This document shows, piece by piece, positions 17,100 to 25,526 of a DNA stretch of 64,000 nt; within the stretch, counting starts at the first letter, position 1, and each line of letters opens with the position of its first letter. The notes beneath the pieces are model-generated. The model was given only the letters and a program-made list of their open reading frames with translations, made no database searches and was not told where the DNA came from. The stretch spans positions 62,001 through 126,000 of the forward strand of contig NZ_JBGCCT010000002.1 in NCBI RefSeq assembly GCF_041260665.1. The letters are read 5' to 3'. A program made the position numbers and the translations under genes. Source of the DNA: Catenulispora sp. GP43. Its GTDB lineage: Bacteria; Actinomycetota; Actinomycetes; Streptomycetales; Catenulisporaceae.

Positions 17100-19034
17100 C
17101 TACTGGTCGTCGCCGTCCTGGCGGCCCCAGATGCCCTCGATGGCCGGGGCGTACAGGTCGTTCTTGGTCAGGCTGGGCAGTCCGAGCCCGGCCTCGATGG
17201 TCCGCAGCACGCTGTAGTGCGTGTACCGGTCGCTGCTCGTCGAGCCGGCCTTCACCGTGCCCTGCGATCCCAGCACCAGCGTCGGAATGTTCTGCAGGTG
17301 CTGCTGGCCGTCGGCGGCGTCCTCGTCCCAGGTGATGATCAGCAGGGAGCGCTGGGTCTTCCAGGCCGGGGAGTTGAAGATGGCCGGCAGGGTGTTGGCC
17401 AGCCAGGTGTCGCCGGCCTTGACGCCGCAGCCCTCCATGTCGTCGCAGTCGTCGGCGCTGAGCCAGGCGAACGTCGGGGTGGTCGCGGTCGACTTCAGGT
17501 CGGTGCTCATCTGGGTCAGCGGCAGCAGGTGGGCCGCGCAGTTGACCGGGTTGTTCTTGACGTCGTTGAAGAAGTAGAACGGCAGGTCGTCGATGGTGTA
17601 GGCGCCGTGGGCCGTGGTGTCGCAGGGCTGCGCGGCGTTCTCCATGTAGCCGCGCCAGCTGCCGCCGGCGTTGTCGACGAGGTCGCCGATGTGCTGGGCG
17701 TTGACGGTGCTGGTGAAGGGCGTGTTGTCGGTGACGCCGAACAGGCTGCCGCCGGCCAGGGCGACGTAGTTCGGGTCCGAGGGGTGGGTCTCGCCCAGGG
17801 CGCCGGTGAGGTTCGCGCCCTTGGGGATCAGGCTGTTGAGGTACGGGGCCTGCCCGGTGTTGCCGACGATGCCCTTGTAGTCCTGGTTCTCCATCATCAC
17901 CACGAACACGTGGTCGTACCCGGGGACCTTGGCGACCGGCGGCTTGGGCGCGGCCGGGGCGGCGATCGGGGCCGAGACGCGCAGCGAGAGGTCGTCGGCG
18001 AAGCCCAGGCCGTGGCCGGTGCGGTCGGTGGGCTGGTTGCCGGTGACCGTCAGCACGGTGCGGATGGAGCGGGTGCCGGCGGGGATCTTGCCCAGCGACT
18101 GCTCGGGGATCAGGCCGGTGGCGTTGCCGCGCATGGCCGGGGTGGCCGGGGCGAGCGTGGCGGTGCCGAGGGCCTTGCCGTGCGCGTCCAGGAAGGTGCT
18201 GACCACGCCGGCGGTGTCGGCGACGGTGCCGGAGCCGCCGAGCCAGGCCGTCAGGTTGTAAGTGACCTTGCCGGAGTCGATCTGGCGCGCGGCGGCCTTG
18301 ACGTCGGCGACCTGGGTCCCGGTGCTGACGCCGCCACCGCCGCCGGCGAACAGGTTCTGGCCGCGGTCCACCGGCCCGGGCGAGGTCAGCTTCGGGAAGC
18401 CGGACACGCCCTCGCCGCCGGTGGCGCCGTAGGCGACGGAGTTGAGCAGGCCGTCGACCTTCCAACCGGGGATGGTGTTGGTGTCGACGCCGTCCGTCGT
18501 GCCCTCGCCCTGCTCGGCGCCGCCGTTGACGATGAGGTTCGGGCCGGTGCCGGTGTCCGGCTGCGGCGGGACCACCACCGGCGGCGCGGCCGGCGTCACG
18601 GTGAGGGTGATCGGGCCGGCCAGCACGGTGTAGCCGTCGTTGGCGAACAGGTACACCTTCCAGTCCCCGGCGGCCAGCGCGTGGGTGTCGAAAGTGGCCG
18701 TGCCGGCGGCGGCCGTGACGTACTGCCAGCTGGTCGAGCCCTGAGTGCCCGGGGTGTCGGTGGGCTTGTAGATGCCGATCCAGTTCGTCGCGCTCACGCT
18801 CCCGGCCGGGACGCTGTAGGCGAAGGTGACCGGGGCGCCCTGCTGGACGGCGCCGGTGGTGGTCTGGGTCAGTGTCGAGGCGTCGGCGGCGGTCGCGGCG
18901 CCGGTCGCGGCCGCGGCGGGGGCCGCGATCGAGAAGGCGGCGTCGGCGCCGGCGCCGAGCACCGCGACGGCGGCGGTGATGATCGCGCCGGAGCGGAGGG
19001 TTCTGCGGAAGGTGCCCTGGGGCTTGGAAGACAT
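17100..19034 (-). CDS. Secreted phosphoesterase (acid phosphatase / phospholipase C family)
   Basis: 644 aa. A signal peptide (about 1-43) precedes an N-terminal beta-sandwich region (about 50-150, YSVPAGSVSATNWIGIYK) and a carbohydrate-binding-like region (PNLIVNGGAEQGEG...). The C-terminal phosphoesterase domain (about 370-640) carries the metal-binding VFVVMMENQDYKG, ETHPSDPNY and LIITWDEDA motifs and a late THYSVLRTIEAGLGLP segment. The family hydrolyses phosphomonoesters or phospholipids outside the cell. The promoter region upstream (19035-19150) includes an AT-rich GTTGT-N4-ACAAC inverted repeat at 19109-19122. Confidence 0.85.
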   Translation of the reverse strand: MSSKPQGTFRRTLRSGAIITAAVAVLGAGADAAFSIAAPAAAATGAATAADASTLTQTTTGAVQQGAPVTFAYSVPAGSVSATNWIGIYKPTDTPGTQGSTSWQYVTAAAGTATFDTHALAAGDWKVYLFANDGYTVLAGPITLTVTPAAPPVVVPPQPDTGTGPNLIVNGGAEQGEGTTDGVDTNTIPGWKVDGLLNSVAYGATGGEGVSGFPKLTSPGPVDRGQNLFAGGGGGVSTGTQVADVKAAARQIDSGKVTYNLTAWLGGSGTVADTAGVVSTFLDAHGKALGTATLAPATPAMRGNATGLIPEQSLGKIPAGTRSIRTVLTVTGNQPTDRTGHGLGFADDLSLRVSAPIAAPAAPKPPVAKVPGYDHVFVVMMENQDYKGIVGNTGQAPYLNSLIPKGANLTGALGETHPSDPNYVALAGGSLFGVTDNTPFTSTVNAQHIGDLVDNAGGSWRGYMENAAQPCDTTAHGAYTIDDLPFYFFNDVKNNPVNCAAHLLPLTQMSTDLKSTATTPTFAWLSADDCDDMEGCGVKAGDTWLANTLPAIFNSPAWKTQRSLLIITWDEDAADGQQHLQNIPTLVLGSQGTVKAGSTSSDRYTHYSVLRTIEAGLGLPSLTKNDLYAPAIEGIWGRQDGDDQ

Positions 19035-19150
19035 GGCTGGGACAGTGTCCGGCGGCCGTTACGTCCGGCCCTCAGCGCGGGAGAGCATGTGTGACATGGC
19101 AGTGAAATGTTGTATAGACAACTTGTAAGCCTGGGCCCTCAGGCGGCGCA

Positions 19151-19206
19151 TATCGTGGACATACCGAAAACCGGATACGGGACGGCAACAGCCTGCTGCC
19201 TTGACT
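19151..19206 (+). promoter_or_regulatory. VanR-type box A and promoter (controls the gene at 19213)
   Basis: TATCG-N6-TACCG (19151-19166) is followed 34 nt later by TTGACT (19201-19206), then 6 nt, then GTG 19213. The whole 56-bp layout, including AAAANC, ATAC, CGGYAAC and GCCTTGACTGG, is shared with the vanH and vanK promoters at identical spacing. The half-sites are 11 bp apart, one helical turn, as expected for OmpR/PhoB-type regulators. Confidence 0.75.
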
Positions 19207-19212
19207 GGGAGC

Positions 19213-19501
19213 GTGGCTTTCAGTGAACCGAGGCGTCCCGCCGTCGTCGTGGCTCTTGTCCTGGTCGGCGCGGTGCTGGCCGGTGTCGTGTCGTACGCGG
19301 CGCTGGCAGCGTTCGACAAGCATGGTGAGTCGGCTTCGGCCTCGGCACCCGGCCCTGAGTTTCCCTTGCCGCCCCCATCCAGCTCGGCGACGCAGGCCAT
19401 GGCCGGCACCGTCTACACCGACCCGAGTGCCGGGCACGGACCAGATCGCGGCGGGCCTGATGGCGGCGAAAGCGCTGGTCGACCGGATCGCCGACCAGTA
19501 G
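19213..19501 (+). pseudogene. VanR-box-controlled small membrane protein, apparent frameshift
   Basis: From GTG 19213 (6 nt after the conserved TTGACT of box A) the frame reads VAFSEPRRPAVVVALVLVG, a transmembrane helix (about 8-30), then a Ser/Pro-rich segment up to TVYTDPSAG near 19430. That frame then runs on as Arg/Gly-rich junk into vanR. One nucleotide away, another frame gives TDQIAAGLMAAKALVDRIAD and a stop at 19499-19501, just before the vanR promoter. Joining them gives a protein of about 95 residues with one membrane helix and a C-terminal amphipathic helix. It matches no VanJ, VanY or VanZ that I recognise. It may be a real frameshift, a programmed shift or a sequencing error. Confidence 0.4.
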
Positions 19502-19512
19502 CGCGCCGTTCT

Positions 19513-19546
19513 CGATACGTGGACGATATACCCCGCCTCGTACCAT
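19513..19546 (+). promoter_or_regulatory. VanR-type box B and leaderless vanR promoter
   Basis: CGATA-N6-CGATA (19513-19528), then 12 nt, then TACCAT (-10, 19541-19546), then 7 nt, then ATG 19554. The box overlaps the -35 region, so a class II activator-type autoregulation of vanR is implied. The 12-nt gap equals that between box C and the murF -10. Confidence 0.7.
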
Positions 19547-19553
19547 CGTGGGC

Positions 19554-20249
19554 ATGCGTGTGTTGGTGGTTGAGGACGAGCTCTACATGGCCGAGGCCAT
19601 CCGTGACGGCCTGCGCCTGGACGCGATAGCCGCCGACATCGCCGGCGACGGCGACACCGCGCTGGAGCTGCTCGGCGTCAACAGCTACGACATCGCCGTG
19701 CTCGACCGCGACATCCCCGGCCCCTCGGGCGACGAGGTCGCCAAGCGCATCATCGCCTCCGGCACCGGGATGCCGATCCTCATGCTCACCGCCGCGGACC
19801 GGCTCGACGACAAGGCCAGCGGCTTCGAGCTCGGCGCCGACGACTACCTGACCAAGCCCTTCGCCCTGCGTGAGCTGGTGCTGCGGCTGCGCGCGCTGGA
19901 CCGCAGGCGCGCGCACAGCCGGCCGCCGGTCCGGGAGATCGCCGGGCTGCGCCTGGATCCGTTCCGCCGCGAGGTGTTCCGCGACGGGCGGTACGTCGCC
20001 CTCACGCGCAAGCAGTTCGCCGTCCTGGAGGTGCTCATCGCGGCCGAGGGCGGGGTCGTCAGCGCCGAACAGCTGCTGGAGCGGGCCTGGGACGAGAACG
20101 CCGACCCCTTCACCAACGCCGTCCGGATCACCGTCTCGGCCCTGCGCAAACGGCTCGGCGAGCCCTGGGTCATCGCGACCGTGCCGGGCGTCGGCTATCG
20201 CATCGACGCCGACCCGGGTGCTCCCCGCGAAGGCGGAAACCGTGACTAG
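19554..20249 (+). CDS. vanR: VanR-like response regulator (OmpR family)
   Basis: 231 aa. The receiver domain (1-115) has the acidic pair EDE at 7-9, phosphoacceptor Asp51 in AVLDRDIPGPSG, Thr in MLTAAD and Lys in LTKPFAL. The C-terminal winged helix (about 130-222; ALTRKQFAVLEVLI, TVPGVGYRI) is of OmpR/PhoB type. With the vanHAX genes 1.2 kb away, it is the glycopeptide-inducible activator. ATG 19554 was chosen over GTG 19548 because it is 7 nt from a clear -10 box. It overlaps vanS by 8 nt. Confidence 0.88.
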   Translation: MRVLVVEDELYMAEAIRDGLRLDAIAADIAGDGDTALELLGVNSYDIAVLDRDIPGPSGDEVAKRIIASGTGMPILMLTAADRLDDKASGFELGADDYLTKPFALRELVLRLRALDRRRAHSRPPVREIAGLRLDPFRREVFRDGRYVALTRKQFAVLEVLIAAEGGVVSAEQLLERAWDENADPFTNAVRITVSALRKRLGEPWVIATVPGVGYRIDADPGAPREGGNRD

Positions 20250-21438
20250 ACCTCAGGGCCTGAGCGCCCGCCTCAAGCTCACCTTCAGCTACGCGGGCCT
20301 GGTCATGCTCGCCGGATCGCTGCTGATCACCGTGGCGTGGGTCTTCGCGCTGCGCTGGCTGCCGAACAGCGCCCCCATGAAGGGGGCGAAGCCGATGGCC
20401 CCGGACGCACCCGGAACCGGCGGCACCACCCCGATCGTGCTCATCCTGGGCCCGAGCCGCTCGGACCTGATGCGCGGCTTCGCCCCCGCCGCGGCCGTGG
20501 CGGTGCTCGCCCTGCTGGTGCTGGGCCTGGTCGGCGGCTGGTTCCTGGCCGGCCGCATGCTCGCCCCGCTGACCCGCATCACCGAGGCCACACGCCAGGC
20601 CGCGACCGGCTCGCTGTCCCACCGCATCGAGCTGGAGGGCAGCAACGACGAGTTCCGCGAGCTCGCCGACGCCTTCGACGCCATGCTCGCGCAGCTCGAG
20701 GCGCACGTCGCCGAACAGCGGAGGTTCGCCGCCAACGCCTCGCACGAGCTGCGCACCCCGCTGGCGGTCACCCAGTCACTGCTGGACGCGGCCCGCGACG
20801 ACCCGCACCGCGACACCGCCCGGCTCATCGAGCGGCTGCACGCCGTCAACACCCGGGCGATCGACCTCACCGCGGCCCTGCTGCTGCTCACCCGCGCCAA
20901 CCAGCGCTCTTTCGCCCGCGAGGAGGTCGACCTGTCGCTGATGGCCGAGGAAGCCGCCGAGACGCTGCTCCCCCTGGCCGAGAAGCGCGGCCTGGCCATA
21001 GAGACCGCCGGGGGCGTGGCACCGGCGGTCGGCTCCCCGGCGCTGCTCCTGCAACTGGCGACGAACCTCGTCCACAACGCGATCGTCCACAACCTGCCGG
21101 GCCGGGGCACCGTCTGGGTCAGCACCGAAGCCGGCCCCGACGGCGTCGGGCTCACCGTGGAGAACACCGGCGGGCATCTCGCCCCGGCGCTGGTCGCCAC
21201 GCTCACCGAGCCGTTCCAGCGCGGTACCGAACGCGTCCAGAACGACCACGGCGGCGTCGGCCTCGGGCTGGCGATCGTCAAGAGCATCACGGCAGCCCAT
21301 GACGGCACCCTCGCTCTAGCCGCACGGCCCGACGGGGGCTTGCGCGTGACGGTCCGGCTGCCGAGCGCGCGCCGTTTTCCGGCCTCCGACGCGGCCGAGG
21401 CCCGCTACGTGCCGACCGCATTGCTGGTCTCTAGGTGA
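20242..21438 (+). CDS. vanS: VanS-like sensor histidine kinase
   Basis: 398 aa. TM1 (LTFSYAGLVMLAGSLLITVAW, about 13-35), a short extracytoplasmic loop of about 40 residues rich in Pro and Met, and TM2 (AAAVAVLALLVLGLVGGWFL) are followed by HAMP, an H-box (FAANASHELRTPLAVTQSLL, His about 168), an N-box (LATNLVHNAIVHN) and a G-box (GVGLGLAIVKSI). It phosphorylates and dephosphorylates VanR in response to glycopeptides. GTG 20242 overlaps vanR. Its end overlaps vanX, which is convergent. Confidence 0.88.
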   Translation: MTRPQGLSARLKLTFSYAGLVMLAGSLLITVAWVFALRWLPNSAPMKGAKPMAPDAPGTGGTTPIVLILGPSRSDLMRGFAPAAAVAVLALLVLGLVGGWFLAGRMLAPLTRITEATRQAATGSLSHRIELEGSNDEFRELADAFDAMLAQLEAHVAEQRRFAANASHELRTPLAVTQSLLDAARDDPHRDTARLIERLHAVNTRAIDLTAALLLLTRANQRSFAREEVDLSLMAEEAAETLLPLAEKRGLAIETAGGVAPAVGSPALLLQLATNLVHNAIVHNLPGRGTVWVSTEAGPDGVGLTVENTGGHLAPALVATLTEPFQRGTERVQNDHGGVGLGLAIVKSITAAHDGTLALAARPDGGLRVTVRLPSARRFPASDAAEARYVPTALLVSR

Positions 21439-22039
21439 TGGGGAAGTCGAAGTACGTGTCCGGGTATGGCTCGTCCTTGAGTGTGTAGTGCCACCACTCG
21501 CAGTCGTAAGGACGGAAGCCGCTGGCCTCCATGATGGACCGCAACGCCAGCCGGTTCGCCTGCTCAGCCGGCGCTATCGCGCCGGCGCCGTGATGCGAGA
21601 CCGGATCCATCAGGTCATGGCCCCCTCCCATCGCGGCCAGCTCGCGGGTTTCCACGTGATACAGCGTCAGATCGACTGTGCTGCCCCGGCTGTGGCCGGA
21701 CTTGGCCGCCACGTACCCCTTCTCGAACATCCCGGCGCGGTCGATGTTCGGATAGTGCCGCGGTTTCGTCCGGCCGTCCTCGGGCTGACGCGACCAGCGC
21801 AGGAAGCAGTCCACCGCCCGCTGGGGACGGTAGCCGTCCCACAGCACCAGCCCGAAGCCGAGGGATTCGGCGCGTTTCTGCGCTTCCTCCAGTGCGGTGC
21901 ACAACGCCGTCGTGCCGACGATCCGGTTCGCCAGGTAGCCGTCGACCGGCTTGCCGGTGAAGTTGTCCCACGTCGCATACTTGGCGTCCCACCGGACGCC
22001 GGACACGAGTTGGTCCACGAAGACGAAGTCGTCGGTCAC
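21431..22039 (-). CDS. vanX: D-Ala-D-Ala dipeptidase VanX
   Basis: 202 aa, the length of enterococcal VanX. Every catalytic residue falls at the enterococcal number: Arg71 (WDGYR), His116 and Asp123 (SGHSRGSTVD), Glu181 and His184 (CEWWH). This Zn enzyme hydrolyses cytoplasmic D-Ala-D-Ala so that only D-Ala-D-Lac enters the cell wall. The GTG start overlaps the ligase stop (GTGA), so it is translationally coupled as the third gene of vanH-A-X. Confidence 0.95.
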   Translation of the reverse strand: MTDDFVFVDQLVSGVRWDAKYATWDNFTGKPVDGYLANRIVGTTALCTALEEAQKRAESLGFGLVLWDGYRPQRAVDCFLRWSRQPEDGRTKPRHYPNIDRAGMFEKGYVAAKSGHSRGSTVDLTLYHVETRELAAMGGGHDLMDPVSHHGAGAIAPAEQANRLALRSIMEASGFRPYDCEWWHYTLKDEPYPDTYFDFPIT

Positions 22040-23076
22040 CGCGGCGCCCCCGTGAGCGTCACCGACACCAGCCGGTCGATGACCTCGGCCATCGGGAACC
22101 CGGCGGCCGCCATCATCCTCGGGTAGCGGCTGTAGGAGGTCAGGCCGGGGAAGGTGTTGACCTCGTTGAGGACCACGGTGCCGTCGTCCTTCAGGAAGAA
22201 GTCCACGCGCGAGAGCCCCCGACAGCCCAGCGCCCGGTACACGACCTTCGCAGTCTCCTGAATCAGAGACCGCGACCGCGCCGGGATGTCGGCGGGGACG
22301 ACGAACGTCGCGTTCTCCGAGCCGGTCTCCGGCGCGCTCTCCTGGTGGATCTTGAAGAAGCCGTGGGTGAGCGCGACCCGGTCCACCTCGCCGACCAGCA
22401 GATCGTCGCCGGCGCCAAGGACGGCGCAGCCGATCTCGTCGGCGACGACGGCTTGCTCGATCAGCACCTTCGCGTCGTACAACCGCGCCGTCTCCACCGC
22501 GGCGGACAACTGGTCTCTGCCGGACACCTTGCTGACGCCGAACGAGGATCCCGAGCGCGCCGGCTTCACGAAGACCGGATAGGGCAGCTCGTCGGGCTCG
22601 ATCTTCTGCTGCGGCGTGACGGTCCAGAACCTGGGCGTGGCGATGCCGACGTTCTGGACGACGAGGTAGGTGAGTGTCTTGTCCATGCACAGCGCGGAGG
22701 TCTGGACGTCGCAGCCCACGTACGGGATGCCGGCCAGCTCCAGCAGGCCCTGCATCGCGCCGTCCTCGCCGAGCCTGCCGTGCAGCACCGGCAGGACCAG
22801 TTCCAGGCTGACCGTCTCGTAGCGTCCCTGGTCCAGGACGAGCAGTCCGCGCACGTTCCGGTCCGGCGACAGCACCGCCGGACGGCTGTTTCCGTTCTCC
22901 CAGTCCCCGTCCGGGCCGTGGCACAGTCTCCACGCGCCGCTCTTCGTGATCCCGATATAGAAGGGCTCGTACTTGTCGGTGTCGAGGTGCTTCGCGACCT
23001 CCCGCGCGGACTTGACCGAGACGGGATGTTCCTCGGAACAGCCCCCGAACATGATGCCGATCTTCAGCTTATCCAT
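22036..23076 (-). CDS. vanA: D-Ala-D-Lac ligase, VanA type
   Basis: 346 aa ATP-grasp ligase. It has GGCSEEHPVSVKSA at the N-terminus, the ATP-binding FVKPARSGSSFGVSKV region and the C-terminal LNEVNTFPGLTSYSRYPRMM. The omega loop reads FFKIHQE...GSENA. The His of this IHQE motif corresponds to VanA His244, which favours D-lactate over D-alanine at pH 7, so depsipeptide synthesis is expected. It overlaps vanH by 8 nt and vanX by 4 nt. VanB-like variants share these motifs, so the symbol denotes the D-Lac class. Confidence 0.93.
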   Translation of the reverse strand: MDKLKIGIMFGGCSEEHPVSVKSAREVAKHLDTDKYEPFYIGITKSGAWRLCHGPDGDWENGNSRPAVLSPDRNVRGLLVLDQGRYETVSLELVLPVLHGRLGEDGAMQGLLELAGIPYVGCDVQTSALCMDKTLTYLVVQNVGIATPRFWTVTPQQKIEPDELPYPVFVKPARSGSSFGVSKVSGRDQLSAAVETARLYDAKVLIEQAVVADEIGCAVLGAGDDLLVGEVDRVALTHGFFKIHQESAPETGSENATFVVPADIPARSRSLIQETAKVVYRALGCRGLSRVDFFLKDDGTVVLNEVNTFPGLTSYSRYPRMMAAAGFPMAEVIDRLVSVTLTGAPR

Positions 23077-24028
23077 GGTGATTCCTGCTCTCGAACTTCA
23101 GACAGTTGATGAGGGAGTTCTCGACGGTGTCGCTCAGGGCGTGGTCGGTGTAGTAGGCGGTGTGCGGGCTGACGAGCACATTCGGCAGTTCCTGCAACCG
23201 CAGCAGCGTTTTGCTTTCTATGGGATGGTCGCGACGGTCGGCGTAGAAGATCCCTTCTTCACCCTCCAATACATCCAGCGCGGCGCCGCCCAACCGACCG
23301 CTTTCCAGCGCTTGGAGAAGGGCCTCGGTATCGAGAAGCGAGCCGCGTCCGGTGTTGATGACGAACGCGTCGGGCTTCATGGTCCCGATCCGCTGATGGT
23401 TCAAGAGATGATGGGTCTCGGCGGTCAGCGGTGTATGAAGCGTGACGATGTCGCTGTGCCGCAGTAGTCCGTCGAACGGCACGTATTCGGCCGAGCTTTT
23501 GGGGCTTCGGTCGTGAGCCAGCACGCGGCAGCCGAAGCCCCGCAGCCGATCGACGACCGCGGCGCCGATTCGGCCCGTCCCGACCACCCCGACGGTCAGA
23601 TCTCGCAGCTCCCTGCCACGGACGTCATGAAGTCGGTAGTCGTGGACGTCGGTGCGGCGGATAAGGGATTTGGCGTGGCGTACCGCCATCAGCATCAACA
23701 TCACCGTGTAATCGGCGACGCTGTCGGGCGAATAGTTGACGTTCTCCACACGGATGCCGACGCTGTGTGCGTAGTCGACATCGAGGTGGTTGTAGCCGAT
23801 GCTCCGCGTGGAGATATACGCGACGCCAGCGCGGCTGAGCGCTTGAAGCGCGGCATTGCTGATGTGCGTCTTGTGGCCGACACTCACACAACGGTTTCCC
23901 GACGCCAGCGCGGCGTTCGCCTCGGACACCGGTTCCTCGGTGATGGTAGGGACAACGCCGAACCCCGTTGCCAGCTCTCGGAACAAGACCGCCTCGTCCT
24001 GGCCGCATCCGTAGATGGTGATTCCCAT
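23069..24028 (-). CDS. vanH: D-lactate dehydrogenase VanH
   Basis: 319 aa D-2-hydroxyacid dehydrogenase that reduces pyruvate to D-lactate for the ligase. It contains the NAD-binding [17 protein letters not shown], the family signature [20 protein letters not shown] with the catalytic Arg upstream of it, a Glu in LDVLEGEEG, and the catalytic His in [10 protein letters not shown]. It is the first gene of vanHAX; ATG 24028 is 7 nt from the conserved TTGACT, giving a leaderless start. Confidence 0.95.
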   Translation of the reverse strand: MGITIYGCGQDEAVLFRELATGFGVVPTITEEPVSEANAALASGNRCVSVGHKTHISNAALQALSRAGVAYISTRSIGYNHLDVDYAHSVGIRVENVNYSPDSVADYTVMLMLMAVRHAKSLIRRTDVHDYRLHDVRGRELRDLTVGVVGTGRIGAAVVDRLRGFGCRVLAHDRSPKSSAEYVPFDGLLRHSDIVTLHTPLTAETHHLLNHQRIGTMKPDAFVINTGRGSLLDTEALLQALESGRLGGAALDVLEGEEGIFYADRRDHPIESKTLLRLQELPNVLVSPHTAYYTDHALSDTVENSLINCLKFESRNHHG

Positions 24029-24035
24029 GGCGTCC

Positions 24036-24109
24036 AGTCAAGGCAATGCGAGGTTGCCGGTATGTATGAGGTTTTCGATACACCGGCGATATGCCGCTGT
24101 GCTTTGACT
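24036..24109. promoter_or_regulatory. VanR-type box C: one operator, two divergent promoters
   Basis: CGATA-N6-CGATA at 24076-24091. To the left, on the minus strand, the box is 34 nt from TTGACT (24036-24041) and the vanH ATG follows after 7 nt. To the right it is 12 nt from TTGACT (24104-24109) and an ATG follows after 7 nt at 24117. The same operator therefore appears to drive vanHAX and murF in opposite directions using the two spacings seen elsewhere in the regulon. Confidence 0.75.
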
Positions 24110-24116
24110 GTTCGCT

Positions 24117-24143
24117 ATGACCTACACCGAGTCCGCCCCGTGA
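24117..24143 (+). CDS. 8-codon leaderless leader peptide of murF
   Basis: ATG 24117 lies 7 nt after TTGACT, and the frame MTYTESAP ends in GTGA, which overlaps the GTG start of murF at 24140. No ribosome binding site precedes that GTG, so translation of murF probably depends on termination of this peptide. Confidence 0.5.
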   Translation: MTYTESAP

Positions 24144-25492
24144 TCCCGCTCCGTCTCGATGAGATCGCCGCCGTCGTCGGCGGCACGGTCGCCGGCGACG
24201 ACGCCGTGACCGTCAGCGCGCCGGCCGTGATCGACGGCCGTTCGGCCGAGCCCGGCGGGCTGTTCGTCGCCTTCGCCGGCGAGCACGCCGACGGCCACGA
24301 CTACGTCGAGCAGGCCGCGCGCGCCGGCGCGGTGGCCGTGCTCGGCTCGCGGCCCACGGCGTTGCCGACGGTCGTCGTCCCGGACGCGCGGGCCGCGTTG
24401 CAGGTGCTCGCCGCGTACGTCGTGGGGCGGCTGCGGGCCGGACTGACCGGACTGACGGTGGTCGGAGTGACCGGCTCGCAGGGCAAGACCGGAACGAAGG
24501 ACCTGATCGCGGCGGTGCTGTCCGGCACCGCGCCGACGGTCGCCACGGCCGGCTCGCTCAACAACGAGCTCGGCGTGCCGCTGACCATGCTGCGGGCCGG
24601 CGCCGACACCCGGTTCCTGGTGCTGGAGATGGGGGCGCGGCACGTCGGCGACATCGCCGCGCTCACCGGCCTGGTCGCGCCGGACATCGCGGTGGTCCTG
24701 AACGTCGGCCGGGCCCACCTCGGCGAGTTCGGCACCCGCGGGGCCATCGCCCGGACCAAGGGCGAGCTGGTACGGGGCCTGGCACCGGGCGGCACCGCGG
24801 TCCTGAACGCCGACGACCCCCGCGTGGCCGCGATGCGCGCCCTCACCGACGGCCCGGTCCGCGCCTTCGGCCGCGCCGAGCACGCCGACGTGCAGGTGCT
24901 CTACCTGGTGCTGGACCGGCTCGGCCGGCCCTCGTTCACGCTGCGGACGGCCCAGGCCCAGGCCGTGGTCACGCTGCCGCACGTGGGCGCGCACCAGGCG
25001 CTCAACGCGGCGGCGGCCGTGGCGGCGGGCCTGGCGGCCGGCGTGCCGCTGGAGGCCGCGACGAAGGCACTGGCCACCGCTTCCCTGTCGAAGTGGCGCA
25101 TGGAGCTGCGCGGCCTGGCCGGCGGCGCGACCCTGCTCAACGACTCCTACAACGCCAACCCCGACTCCACCCGCGCCGCCCTGGACGCGCTGGCCGCGAT
25201 CGAGGCCGCGCGCCGCATCGCCGTCCTCGGCGAGATGCGCGAACTGGGCCCGACCGCCGAAGCCGAGCACCGCGCGGTCGGACGCTACGCCGCCGACCGC
25301 GCCGACATCGTGGTCGCCGTCGGCGACGCGGCCCGCCCGATCGCGGCCGCAGCCGGGGCGCGCGCGGTGACGCTGCCCGACAACGACACGGCGGTCGCCT
25401 GGCTGCGCGAGCACGTCGCCGCCGGGGATGTGGTGCTGGTGAAGGCTTCGCGCGGCGGGCGGCTGGACGAGGTGGCGGCGGGGTTGGTTTAG
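24140..25492 (+). CDS. murF: UDP-N-acetylmuramoyl-tripeptide--D-alanyl-D-Ala/D-Lac ligase (MurF paralogue)
   Basis: 450 aa Mur ligase. It has an N-terminal UDP-binding domain ([14 protein letters not shown]), a P-loop [13 protein letters not shown] (about 112-124), [14 protein letters not shown], the metal and ATP region [11 protein letters not shown], and [17 protein letters not shown] in the C-terminal domain. MurF adds the terminal dipeptide to UDP-MurNAc-tripeptide. Placed under a VanR-type box divergent from vanHAX, this copy is likely the one that handles D-Ala-D-Lac; a housekeeping murF should exist in the dcw cluster. The GTG start is set by coupling to the leader peptide. Confidence 0.88.
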   Translation: MIPLRLDEIAAVVGGTVAGDDAVTVSAPAVIDGRSAEPGGLFVAFAGEHADGHDYVEQAARAGAVAVLGSRPTALPTVVVPDARAALQVLAAYVVGRLRAGLTGLTVVGVTGSQGKTGTKDLIAAVLSGTAPTVATAGSLNNELGVPLTMLRAGADTRFLVLEMGARHVGDIAALTGLVAPDIAVVLNVGRAHLGEFGTRGAIARTKGELVRGLAPGGTAVLNADDPRVAAMRALTDGPVRAFGRAEHADVQVLYLVLDRLGRPSFTLRTAQAQAVVTLPHVGAHQALNAAAAVAAGLAAGVPLEAATKALATASLSKWRMELRGLAGGATLLNDSYNANPDSTRAALDALAAIEAARRIAVLGEMRELGPTAEAEHRAVGRYAADRADIVVAVGDAARPIAAAAGARAVTLPDNDTAVAWLREHVAAGDVVLVKASRGGRLDEVAAGLV

Positions 25493-25526
25493 GGAGCCCG
25501 CCGGAGTCCGCCCGGGCCGGGATCCC

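Noticed and set aside
17094-19094. 666-codon plus-strand frame
   Set aside because: Shadow of the phosphoesterase, whose minus-strand frame carries catalytic motifs.
19201-19206. TTGACT as a -35 hexamer
   Set aside because: It lies only 6-7 nt before the start codons of several genes, so it cannot be a -35 for them; the -10 position in leaderless transcripts fits better.
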